Shown here: positions 10,452 to 20,407 of the stretch, in pieces
Layout of the letters: each line of letters begins with the position of its first letter
Position numbering within the stretch: the first letter of the stretch is position 1
DNA from: Costus lasius
Taxonomy: Eukaryota; Streptophyta; Magnoliopsida; Zingiberales; Costaceae
Length of the DNA stretch: 64,000 nucleotides
Reading direction: 5' to 3'
Assembly: GCA_027563935.2 (NCBI GenBank)
Contig: CM050450.1
Coordinates: 8,477,957-8,541,956 of the forward strand
Made by a program: the position numbers and the translations under genes
Notes under the pieces: generated by a model
Database searches by the model: none
Told to the model about the DNA's origin: nothing
The model's input: only the letters and a program-made list of their open reading frames with translations

Positions 10452-12119
10452 ATGGTGAATCAAGGAGATCGTATTGCCCGGATCGAGCAAGTGCTCAGTT
10501 TGACTGGGAATAGCAGAGATGCGGTGGTTCCTCAGGTGGAGGACCTCCATCGCACAATAGAAGAGCAAAGGTTGCAAATCCTTGCCCTCCAACAAACTTT
10601 GGTTGGAGTAGTGGAGGCTCCCCAGAATGTTGAAGGCATGGCGGCCCTACAAGAACAAGTAGGGGCTTTGCAAGGACAGGTGGCGACGTTGGCAACGCAG
10701 GTAGCTAACACCACGGCAGTTCAACAGCAGATGTTGGCTGATCTGGCGGTGACGCGCATGGCATTGGCGCAGGCACAAGGGAGTGGTTCTACAGCAGCCA
10801 GGACGGAGTATGGGGCTCCCAATGGCAACGGGAAGGTTCGCACCCCAGAACCTGCAGTATTCAAAGGGGCCAGATCTGCTAAAGTATTGGGTAATTTTCT
10901 GTGGGACATGCAACAATATTTTGAAGCTAACCATGTCACAGATCAGGAGAAGGTGAGAGTGTGCACGGCATATCTCTCAGATGATGCAAAGCTCTGGTGG
11001 AGAACCAAAGTGGATTCTACATCAGAGGCGGCGAGTTGGACTTGGGAGGTGTTCCGAGAGGAACTGCGGCAGCAGTTCCTTCCCGGAAACTCGGTGGACC
11101 AAGCGCGAGAGGCGGTGGATTGGCTCAAGCATATAGGGACGATCCAGGAGTATGTCAGGGCGTTCTCCGCGCTGATGTTGGAGCTACCTGAGATGGCAGA
11201 GGGAGATAGGAGGTACTTCTTCCTCCGGAATCTCCAACCCTGGGCGGCAACGGAGGTTCGACGACATGCGCCGCAGGACTGGAGGACGGCTGCAGCTATA
11301 GCCGAGTCCTTGGTGGACCAGAGGACTTCAGGGACGACCTTCCAGAGAGCACAAAGGTCGCCCCCGAAGCGACCATCTCCACCGAGACCTAGAGCGCCAG
11401 AGAGGGAGAGGCCCTCTCCCCGACGAAACGGAGGACAACCAGCGTGGCAGGAACATGCTAGACCTGCAGAACGAGGGCAAGGTCAACTGAGACCAATTGC
11501 CTGCTTTTTGTGCAAGGGACCGCACCGGATACGCGACTGTCCGGATCGACAGAGGGTGAACGCGATTGCAGCGATTGTGCATCGCGAGCTAGCTGAGAAA
11601 CCGGCGATGGTTGATGATGAACCAGTAGAGGCTCGGATAGGAGGTATGTACATTGCCTCAATGGTCGCAGGAGGATCATCACCGACCCCCGCAGAAACAG
11701 AGCCGAAAGACGCAGTCGGCAAGAGCAACGTCGAACAGAAGACGAGTTCCGAAGAGGTGAAACCCCAACAGGAGGAAAAGACGTGGAAGCAAGTAGTGGA
11801 GGAAAAGGCTCCACCGAAGTCCTCGAATTCTTCAGAGACAGAGAGGGACGACAGGCCCCAGCGGATCCAGGGGAGATATTGGCCCTCTTTAGACGACCCT
11901 GTGGAGTATGAAGAAAGGTTTCAAAGATATGAGGCTTCCTGCCAACAAGCAAAGAGAACGGCGAGGGCGGGCCTGAGCGCCGCGCCGGACATCGAGGGCG
12001 ATGTCCAAATTGGGCCGGGGAGAATTGTTAGGCCCTGGGCTCCCCGGTTCAGCCCAGGAGGTAGCCCAAGCCCAAGCCCAAGCCCACAAGGAAGATGCAG
12101 AGTAAAGAGGGGGCGTTGA
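10452..12119 (+). CDS. gag: Retrotransposon Gag polyprotein (555 aa)
   Basis: Structural Gag protein that would form cytoplasmic virus-like particles and package element RNA. Residues ~1-110 are leucine/glutamine-rich and probably coiled coil. Residues ~130-300 match the plant retrotransposon gag domain, with AYLSDDAKLWW, a TWEVFREELRQQF block and YFFLRNLQP. A basic, Pro/Arg-rich linker follows, then a zinc knuckle at residues 351-363 (C-x2-C-x3-H-x4-C, CFLCKGPHRIRDC); the 3-residue middle spacing is one shorter than the classical CCHC. The C-terminal ~150 residues are acidic/lysine-rich, and about the last 31 are encoded by the 3' LTR, ending in a Ser-Pro repeat from CCCAAG hexamers. The start is the first ATG after the primer-binding site. 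There is no frameshift or stop and no pol downstream. Confidence 0.9.
   Translation: MVNQGDRIARIEQVLSLTGNSRDAVVPQVEDLHRTIEEQRLQILALQQTLVGVVEAPQNVEGMAALQEQVGALQGQVATLATQVANTTAVQQQMLADLAVTRMALAQAQGSGSTAARTEYGAPNGNGKVRTPEPAVFKGARSAKVLGNFLWDMQQYFEANHVTDQEKVRVCTAYLSDDAKLWWRTKVDSTSEAASWTWEVFREELRQQFLPGNSVDQAREAVDWLKHIGTIQEYVRAFSALMLELPEMAEGDRRYFFLRNLQPWAATEVRRHAPQDWRTAAAIAESLVDQRTSGTTFQRAQRSPPKRPSPPRPRAPERERPSPRRNGGQPAWQEHARPAERGQGQLRPIACFLCKGPHRIRDCPDRQRVNAIAAIVHRELAEKPAMVDDEPVEARIGGMYIASMVAGGSSPTPAETEPKDAVGKSNVEQKTSSEEVKPQQEEKTWKQVVEEKAPPKSSNSSETERDDRPQRIQGRYWPSLDDPVEYEERFQRYEASCQQAKRTARAGLSAAPDIEGDVQIGPGRIVRPWAPRFSPGGSPSPSPSPQGRCRVKRGR
12012..12024 (+). other. Purine-rich (polypurine) tract before the 3' LTR
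   Basis: GGCCGGGGAGAA lies immediately before the 3' LTR start at 12026, where plus-strand priming would occur. It also lies inside the gag frame. It is interrupted by pyrimidines, so the assignment is moderate. Confidence 0.6.
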
Positions 12120-13334
12120 CCCCAGCCGCACGAGACTCGCGGCGCTCGCACGCGACGTCGTCACGCCCACGCGAAGGACGCGGACGCGAGGTAAAACAGA
12201 GGACGTCGTCCTCGGCTGGCAGACGCGGCAGCGTCCGGATCCGGCGGAAGACGCGTGCGTTTCGGCGCCCGTGAGACGGCTTCGTCGTCGTCTCCGAGAG
12301 ACTCGGACGACGACGCCAAAGGAGTTTTCGGACGCGGACGCGAGCGGAAGGATCGGATGGCTTCGTCTTCATCACCACGCGCGGCGGATGCGGGCGTGGA
12401 CAACGTCGAGAGAAGAGGCGGCGTCCTTCCCTATAAAGCTTGAGCACAGGAGAGAGATCGGGGGAGAGTGATCGGCACCGTGAGCGAACGAAAGGAACCA
12501 CGGTAGGCGTGATCATCGAACAGAGGAGAATCCACCTTCGAGCGAGCTCTGTGAACGGCGACGAACGTGAGATCGTCGCCGACGTGAGGACGAGAGAGAA
12601 GAGTGAAGAGGGGTTTTTGTAGCTCTGGTTTACGAATAAATAGAGTGAAGCTTTTCCCTTCACCTGTGCTTCTTCTCTGGCGAGCTTTCGTGTTTTCCGG
12701 CGAGATCCTCTGCTTCGGCGTTCTTCGGTGTACGGCGGCGACGAACCTCGGCAGCAGGCGGCTGCGAGGTCGTCGACGATCGGCGACGAGGCGAGACACA
12801 GGCGGTGTCTTCCCCTTGTCGTCAATCCTCTCCGGCGACGTGCGAAAGGCGACGACGAACGCAGGCGGCGTTCAAAAGCTCGTCGAACAAACGAAGACGA
12901 AGACTCGAGTTTCGAGGTTCTGGTCAGCAGGCGGTCAACGAAATCGAATTCGAAATTCGATTTCGCGGCGGCTGACGCAACCTTACGTCAGTGGAGCGAA
13001 TTCGCACGGTGACATCCGATCGGGAGGGCTGACGTCAGGCGTGACGTCAGCGACAGAAATTAAATCGGCGATTGATTTTGACTTTCGGTCAAAATCAGAA
13101 GAGGTATTATAATTTGGGTTTTCGATTCTTTTTCGGATTTCTCAAATTAGGGTTAGGGTTTCTTTTGAGAGACTTGTAATTTGGGAAGAAAAATTGAGCG
13201 GGAACTAGGGTTTCGAATTTGGGGACGAGATTCGGTCCGGAAACCCTAGCGCGATCACGTTCTGGTGTTCCGCCGGACGGCCCTGAGACAACGGATAAGC
13301 GTTGTTTTTAGACCGTTCCGACCGGGGCGTGACA
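12026..13334 (+). repeat. 3' LTR (1,309 bp)
   Basis: Same sequence as the 5' LTR with about 12 substitutions and 12 extra bases (two additional CCCAAG units near 12065-12085). It encodes the gag stop codon at 12117-12119 and ends GGGGCGTGACA, followed by the right TATAG duplication at 13335-13339. The long antisense frame (12049-12825 minus) is a by-product of GC-rich sequence. Confidence 0.95.
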
Positions 13335-13339
13335 TATAG

Positions 13340-14573
13340 GGATAGCAATGGGGTCGACTAAATCTCTTCATTCTTAAACTCATTCCCGAACTCTAATCCT
13401 GAACTCAAACCCAAATTTGATGGAGTTAAAAAACTGCATCTCATACTTGACCCTGTCAAGGAGTTGGTCCTCATGGAAAATCCAACTCCAATAAAAAAAT
13501 TAACTAAAAAAATATCTTCCTTCTAATATAATATATATATATAATAAAATAATTTTAAATTTTAAAATTATATATATATATAAATAATTTGGTAAAATTA
13601 TATTTTGGATCGGATTTAACTTAGGGTGGGTTGTAGAATATTCAGACCCAACTCCATTTAACTTTACTAGTAAATTGGGTTTTTTTCCGTCCGCCGCTGC
13701 CAAAGCTAATTTATAGCTCCAAGAACCAAAATCCCATCAATGCGTCAATCTGCTGATGGTTTTTCAATTAGCAATTTTGCAGTTTAAGCCTAGTGGTAGG
13801 AACAGATAACAATAAAGGGCCTAAGATTAGAAAGAAATACATAAATGAATAAAGAAGAGACAAAAGCAAGTAAAGTATGGAGACATGAATTGGTGTCATC
13901 ACATGGGGGAAGTCAGTGCTGTCTCCGCTGGCCAGCTGCATTGGCCTCTTAAATCTTAATCCCTAGCCACCGATTTAAGAATTTAAGAAAATTTGACTCT
14001 AATTCTAAGAATTTAAGAAAATTCATCTCAAACCTAGCTCCATTTGAAAACCAAATATCCACATGACAACAGTAAGAACAGGAGTGAGCAAAAGCCAAGA
14101 TAGAGGGTAAAAGGGTATTGAAAATCTCACACTCGAATTCGATCCGATTTATAAAATTCAAGTGTTATTCGAACCCAACCTAACATTCAATCACTTTATA
14201 CTTTTTTTACTCAAATTGAGTTGAGTTTAGATGGTCGCAAGATTTTTTTTACTATCTTATAGAATAAATATTTTAAAAATTAGATCATAAAATAAGGAAG
14301 ATACTATTATAACATAGTTGAAAAAAAAAATTAAATTTATGCAGAAATGCGAAAAAAAATTAATATGCTTGTTATCGAATAAAATTAATTTGGCATCTAT
14401 TTTATCTACTTGTTTAATTTCACGTGACTTGTCCTTTGGCATCACAAGCACGCTCCTTTCTGCCTTTTGCTTCAAGAGTTAACCAAGTATACTTGCAATT
14501 AATGCCTCGTACTACTCAGATTAAGTAATGTACCACCACGATTCACTTCAAAGATATGCATATTCATTAATTC
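13340..14573. other. AT-rich DNA with the remnant of a hAT-type MITE end
   Basis: No gene is seen. At 13337-13348 the sequence TAGGGATAGCAA resembles the terminal repeats of the hAT-type MITEs at 36185 and 55753, and similar satellite-poor AT-rich DNA follows to about 13690. No matching right end was found, so that MITE is truncated or decayed. The rest is low-complexity AT DNA. Confidence 0.35.
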
Positions 14574-14963
14574 GAAGAAAGGACCTAAGCTGGGTAGTCG
14601 GAAAATCTGAGTCCCTAAATTTCTATCAAAAAATATTTTTTTTAAAGTTTTTTTAGAAATGATGTATTTTTTATAAGATTTTCAATGGTATTAATATTGA
14701 GATATTTTAGATTAAATATACGTATAAAATATTCTATACAAAATTACATATAAAATAAAATTTTTTTATAATATAAAAAAATTAATTTTTCTATAAGGTA
14801 TTTTATACATATATGTAATCTAAAATACCCCAATATTGATACCATTAGAAAGCTTACAAAGAGTACATCATTTTTTTTAAAAAAAAAATTTTAAAAAATA
14901 TTTTTTGATAAAAATTTAGTGACCCAGATTTTCGGACGGGTACCCGGCTTAGGCCATTTCTTC
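14574..14963. mobile_element. Foldback MITE, Mutator-like (9-bp TSD)
   Basis: A 390-bp element that is almost entirely one inverted repeat. The left arm starts GAAGAAAGGACCTAAGCTGGG; the right arm read backwards starts GAAGAAATGGCCTAAGCCGGG and continues in parallel for about 190 bp. It is flanked by a perfect 9-bp direct repeat CATTAATTC (14565-14573 and 14964-14972). Long terminal inverted repeats with a 9-bp duplication are the signature of Mutator-like elements. It has no coding capacity. Its RNA would fold into a long hairpin suited to small-RNA production. Confidence 0.85.
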
Positions 14964-14972
14964 CATTAATTC

Positions 14973-15541
14973 ATCACTAAAAATTATTATAGAGTACAAC
15001 ACCAAATGCTTTTAAATATATACCACAAAATATAAGTGAATTTCGTATATATACGAAATATATTTGCTTGTACTAAACACAGAGCACATGTGTTAAACGA
15101 TATAAGAGTAGATTTTAAGGTTGTGTTTTCTTAAATAAAAAATTAAAATAATAATAATAAATATATTGAATCTAATAATATTTTTCATCTAAATTTAATA
15201 TATTTTTTATTTTTTCCTTCTAATTTCTCATTCAAAAAAATATATTATAAATGTCGTTCAACATAAACAAACCGTCTTGTATTAATAGAGCTAGGGTTTT
15301 GCATATAGTTCTCTTGCTAATGTAGGGTTCTAATTTGGATGTTCATTTTATTTATATAGAGACAGTAGTATATATTTGTCAGAATCACAAACAACAATTT
15401 TACGAAGCGTTATCAATAAATAAGTGTCACATGCGTGCTCAAAAAAAACCCACAAATTCTAATAAATCCAATCTTGGACATCGATCCCTAGCACATGTGA
15501 AGATGTATTGTCTGCACCTTCATGACAAGATTTTAGGCATA
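14973..15541. other. AT-rich intergenic DNA
   Basis: Simple A/T-rich sequence between two transposons. No reading frame, structured RNA or repeat worth naming is visible. Confidence 0.4.
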
Positions 15542-15554
15542 CTCCCATTTAGAG

Positions 15555-15775
15555 GTGGCCAACGGGCTGGGCCGGCCCGCGGCCCGCACGGCCCGGCACG
15601 ACACGGGCCGGCCCGGGCACGGCCCGTTGACCAAGTCAACGGGCCGCGGGCGGCCCGCGGCCCGGCTCGGGTCGTGCTGGGCCGAAGGTCCGCGGCCCAC
15701 GGGCCGGGCCGGGCCAGGCACGGCACGGGCCCGTGCCGGGCACGGCCCGCGGGCCGGGTCAGGCACGGCTGGAAT
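15555..15775. repeat. Left subterminal GC-rich hexamer array of the hAT element
   Basis: About 220 bp of overlapping GGCCCG, CGGGCC and GCACGG motifs on both strands, with almost no A or T. It produces spurious long frames in several registers. It presumably contains transposase-binding sites and is dense in CpG and CHG methylation targets. Confidence 0.85.
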
Positions 15776-16402
15776 GGGCGGCAACGTTCGAAAATTTGAT
15801 TTGGGCATGCGTTTTTACCAAAATAGCCCTATAACGGTTTGAAAAAATTTAAAAGTTAGGGATATAATTGTCTTTATGTTATAAAATTACCATTTTAGCC
15901 CCTTTTAATAATTAAAAATAGGGGATAAATATGTAAATTTACACCCAATTCATCCCTATAAATTGACCCCCCAACCCTCTCATTTCTTCACACAAGTTTC
16001 CAATTAACTTTGGATTACTTTCTCATTCTCTCTTAATACTTTCCTAATCTCTTTTCTAAGTCTTGAGTTTCAATTAGCCATCAAGATTTCAAAGCTCCCT
16101 CAGTCCCTCGGTCTAGTCACGTGGAGAAGATCAAGTAAGTAGTAAATTAATTTACTTTTAGTCTTTTATAATGTAATTGTACTTAAATTTAAATTATTCT
16201 AATATAATTTTTTTTCATAATTATGATTAAATTAAGGTTGTTGAAGGCTGAAAGTGAAACCTCAACTTCTTAGTTCTTACTTACTAAGCGATCTTCAAAC
16301 ACGTGATAAGGTAATTTTTTAATGTATAATTTATTATTAGTAAGTATTTAATCTTATTTTTAAAATTTTTTTGGCTAACTTTTAATATTATATGTAGAAT
16401 TA

Positions 16403-18541
16403 ATGGCGGGATTGAACAATACATGTGATCTTTTGCCATGGGAGATTGAGGCATTCGAGCAAGAGCTAATGGGGACAAGTACTAACCCCGTTATGCCACC
16501 CGATCAAGATCAAGATGCCAACCCTCCGCCTTACGACCCAAATCAACAACAGCAAGATCATGTTGAATTTGAGCCTACTAACACTATGCAGGGAGAGGAG
16601 GGATGCAGTGCAAACCCTCACGAGTCTACTGTGTCAGGCTCAAGAAAACGCACGAGCGACGTTTGGAAGAGCTTCGATGTGGTGATGATTAACGGCGAAG
16701 AAAGAGCCAGCTGCAAAAAGTGCAAAAAAGTCTTGACTTGCAAATCATCGGGTGGAACTGGTCATTTGACTCGCCACATCAGAAGCCATCAAACTCAAAT
16801 CGATCGTGCACAGGCTACTCTAAATCTTTCCTCTAGTTCTTTTGAAATTTTTAATTATTCTACTGAAGTTCTTAGAAAAGAATTAGCTAAATTTGTTGTT
16901 TGGGATGAACAACCATTTTCTTTAGCAGAAAATTATAAATTTGAAAAATTTATACATAAATCACTACAACCTAAATATAAAAAAGTAAGTAGACAAACCA
17001 TGCGTAGGGATGCTATAAAAATTTTTTCTGAATATAAAACTAATCTTTTACAAGTTTTAATTACATTAACTTCTTGTATTTCTTTAACATCTGATATTTG
17101 GACCAGTAATCATTCTGATCAGTCATACATGTGTATTACGGCACATTGGATAGATAGTGAATTTTTTTTACAAAAAAGAATTATTGCATTTAAAATTTTT
17201 GAATATCCTCATACTGCAAATGCTATAGTTAGACAATTTCATAGCATTTTACATTCATATAATATAATTAATAAAATTTTTTCAATTAGTTTTGATAATG
17301 CAAGTAATAATGATAGTGCAATTGATAAATTAAAAAGATTGTTAAATCCAATATTTAATGGTACTTTTTTTCATATACGATGTGCATGCCATATTCTAAA
17401 CTTATGTGTTCAAGATGGAATAAGAGAAGTAGATGAACATGTAACTAAATTAAGAAATGCTGTTAGATTTGTTACTTCTTCTACTTCTAGAAATCAAGAT
17501 TTTAGACAAACATGTAAATCTTATGGTTTGTCATATAAAAAATTTAAACTTGATATTAAAACACGATGGAATTCTACTTATGATATGCTAACAACATGTT
17601 TTCCATTTAAGGATCCTCTTACATTATTTTATAATGAAAGAATGCCTGATGGAAACATTGAAGAAAATGATTGGGATAAAGCAAAATTATTACATAATAT
17701 TTTAGAAATTTTTTATAATGCTAGCACTCATTTATCTGGTGTTTATTATCCTACATCATGTTTAATTTTAGAACATTTAGTTTTAATTAGTGAAATGTTT
17801 TCTCAATATAGACATGATGAAAATGTTTTTCAAGTAATTTTTAAAATGGAAACAAAATTTAAAAAATATTGAAAAAATATATCTCCTTTATATTGTTTAG
17901 CTTCAATTATGGATCCTAGATTAAAATTAGAAGGTGTTCATATTTTATTAGATGAATATTATAGAAATATGGAACTTGAAGGAGTAGATGAGAAAAAAAA
18001 TGAAGTTTCTACCTTATTAGATGAAATGTATAATGTTTATAATTTAAAATTTGGACATACAATGAATCCAACATCCTCTCAAACTAATGTATCTACTAGT
18101 AGTAAAAATATTACAGGAAGAATACGCTCAATTTTAAATAGAAAAGGAACATCAACAAGTAGATCTAGTAATTTTAATGAATTAACATTTTTTTTAGAAA
18201 ATAATCATACATCTTTACTCACAGAAGAACAAATAGATAATTTTGATATTTTATCATGGTGGAGATCACAAGGAAAATCATATCCTGTGATTTCTGCCAT
18301 GGCACGTGATCTACTAACTCCTCCGGTGTCTACTGTAGCATCGGAGTCTTGTTTTAGTGCCGGCGGCAGGGTGCTGGACGAGAAGCGAAGCCGAATGAAC
18401 GAAGAAAGCGTGGAAATGTGTATTTGTCTTAAAGATTGGCTAGATGCTGAAGATCGTCTTCAAGATAAAGGTGGTCATTCAACTTCATCGGATGATGATG
18501 AACAAAGTCTTGGAAGTGCAAGCGGAAGCACCAATGGATAA
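16403..18541 (+). pseudogene. hAT transposase (RICESLEEPER-like) with one in-frame TGA
   Basis: One reading frame of 712 codons is interrupted only by a TGA at codon 490 (17870-17872); the frame continues to 18541 with no shift. A BED zinc finger spans residues ~83-130 (Cys104, Cys107, His121, His125). The catalytic region includes LTSDIWTS (first Asp), SFDNASNN (second Asp), a CACHILNLCVQDG block and the LSGVYYPTS region. After the stop come SIMDPRLKL and the C-terminal hAT dimerisation domain (ILSWWRSQG and ASESCFSAGGRVL, then a DEKRSRM motif). In relatives the residue at the stop is usually Trp, so TGG to TGA is the simplest origin (inference). A probable 5'-UTR intron runs from about 16135 (GTAAGT) to just before the ATG. 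Read-through or splicing round the stop cannot be excluded. Confidence 0.88.
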
Positions 18542-18829
18542 ACGTTGTAATAAATAATTATAAAAAAAGTTGTAAAAAAGTTGTAGAAAGAGTTGTAGAA
18601 AGAGTTGTAAAAAGAGTTGTAAAAAGAGTTGTAAAAAGAGAACTACGTAGACCTGATTCCTCCTTTGAGTGGAGTACGTAGGCAGCCTGTAATGGGTCCG
18701 GTCTAAAATATATAAAAGTTTAACATTTTTTCAAAAATTTGTGTAATATACATTCTCAATTTTTTTTTATTTTTTCACATTTTATATATTTTAATTAAGT
18801 AATTTACTTATTAAAATATTTTTTTAAAT

Positions 18830-19140
18830 TCGGCCCACGGGCCAAAACCGGGCCGGGCCCAACACGGCCCGCGTGCCTAATTGGGCCCGTTGGGCCGTAT
18901 TTGACCCACGTGCCGCCGTTAGCCCGTGGGCCGTGCCAGGCCAGCGTGCCGGATCTGGCCCGCGGGCCGGATTCGTGCCCACGGCCCGGCGGAGCCGTGC
19001 CGGCGACGGCACGCCTAATCGTGCCGCGTGCCGTGCCGGGCCGAAGGAAATTTCAGCCGTGCCGTGCCCGGCACGGCACGATTACAATCGGGCCGTGCCT
19101 GACACGGCCCGATTTCTGGCGGGCCCGGGCACGGCCCATG
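18830..19140. repeat. Right subterminal GC-rich hexamer array of the hAT element
   Basis: About 310 bp of repeated CGGGCC/GGCCCG and GTGCCG motifs, mirroring the left array in inverted orientation. Just inside it, 18560-18640 has repeats of the form AAAGAGTTGTA. Confidence 0.85.
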
Positions 19141-19158
19141 GCCACCTCTACTCCCATT

Positions 19159-19983
19159 CTAAGCTATTTAATAGTATTAATATTATTATAAATAAATTTA
19201 TCTATAATAAAAAATTAATATTTTTATTATTGTAGATAAATTTATCTATAACTATAATATACAGATATGCGATAATAAAAATATCAATTTCTCATTGCAG
19301 ATAAGCAATAAATTTATCTATGATAATATTGATATCGTTAGAAAGCTTAGAATGAGTAGCTTACATAAATATAAATAATAATAGCATTATTTCTTAAATT
19401 TTTAAATAATAATTATGTCTAAAAAATTTCCGCAAGATATATTCTAATGTGACTAAAGGCAATAATATTTTTTTTTTCAAAATTTTATAGCGTATATACT
19501 GTAAACTTTTTACGAGATATATATATGAACTCTTTATCAACAAGTAAAGTTAAGTGCTTTAATCGGTACGTTTATCAATTCTTTCTATGAAAGAAACTAC
19601 GACTAGCGTACAACGCGATCATTATTTCTCATTGCTTTCCGCCAAACTTAAAGGCCTGTCCTTATTACGTCTTTACATTTTAAACACACACAGCTCCAGC
19701 GTGGAAGCCAACCCAAATCCAACGGATTGAACGGAATGAGCCGAAGGGACAGTATTAATTATTACAAATTTTGGTATAATTTCGACACAAGGAATCAATC
19801 ACACCGACTAGTCCGCTCTCTCTCTCTCTTCGGTCCTTTCCCTTTCGTTACTGAGTGGTAGAAGCAGTGGAAGTGTAGAGTATTTCGAAACAAATCGAAC
19901 TTGTTTAAGAAGGAACGGAGCTTTAATAAGAGCGGAGGGAGGGAGAGAGAAAGAGAGGGGGCGAAAAAGGGGCGAAAGGGGCG
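19159..19983. other. AT-rich spacer and presumed promoter/5' UTR of GAUT7
   Basis: The first ~500 bp are A/T-rich. From about 19800 the sequence turns to CT- and GA-rich leader-like DNA leading into the GAUT7 start at 19984. No separate gene is visible. Confidence 0.45.
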
Positions 19984-20376
19984 ATGAAGGGCTTCGTGGC
20001 GATCTCGACCCCAACCCCGGCGAAGCGGCGCTGGCGCGCGCCGGCCACGGTGGTGCTCGTCCTCGTCTTCTTCTCGCTGCTCGTTCCTCTCGACTTCCTC
20101 CTCGGCCTCCACACCCGTTTCCCAACGGGTGAGTGCTCGCTCTGCGGCCTCGACGCCGTGCTGGGGCTCGTTTTATCTGCATTCATTCCGGGGTAGGAAT
20201 CCGGATCTCGGTTGGAGATCCTGGCTTAGTGATTCTGTGTTTTGCGCGGTGGGGGAAGTGATCCGCCCGCGCTTCTTTGTTCGGGAAGTTTTGTTGGTTG
20301 CTTGGGTTTCTGTTTACATTTCCTGTTTCGATTTGAGATCTGCATGACATTTTTCTTTAAATACATTTGTCGTGTG

Positions 20377-20407
<31 letters not shown>

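Larger units (their letters stand above)
9120..13334 (+). mobile_element. Gag-only LTR retrotransposon (TR-GAG type, gypsy-related)
   Basis: Complete 4,215-bp element: 5' LTR 9120-10416, primer-binding site 10420-10430, one gag ORF 10452-12119, purine-rich tract at about 12012-12024, 3' LTR 12026-13334, flanked by the TATAG duplication. LTRs begin TGTTAG and end TGACA. Only about 1.6 kb lies between the LTRs, filled by gag; there is no protease, reverse transcriptase, RNase H or integrase. It must therefore be mobilised in trans by an autonomous gypsy-like partner, as described for plant TR-GAG elements. The LTRs differ by about 12 substitutions by eye plus one 12-bp indel, so the insertion is recent. 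A solo LTR of the same broad family lies at 53538-54778. Confidence 0.93.
15550..19150 (+). mobile_element. hAT-superfamily DNA transposon, nearly intact
   Basis: A 3,601-bp element with perfect 12-bp terminal inverted repeats, TAGAGGTGGCCA at the left and TGGCCACCTCTA at the right. It is flanked by a perfect 8-bp duplication CTCCCATT (15542-15549 and 19151-19158). Both signatures define hAT elements. The interior carries a BED-finger/hAT transposase frame with one nonsense codon. Both subterminal regions (15555-15770 and 18830-19140) are extremely GC-rich arrays built from GGCCCG/CGGGCC-like hexamers, in contrast to the very AT-rich transposase. Such arrays are typical transposase-binding regions. 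The perfect duplication and single disabling lesion point to a recent insertion. Confidence 0.94.

Noticed and set aside
12049..12825. Antisense 258-aa ORF in the 3' LTR, also open in the 5' LTR
   Set aside because: LTRs are near-identical by origin, so double occurrence is not evidence of coding. The frame is not kept in the diverged solo LTR.
17870..17872. TGA in the transposase as a recoded (selenocysteine or programmed read-through) codon
   Set aside because: Land plants lack selenocysteine insertion and no read-through context is evident. Simple nonsense mutation is more likely.
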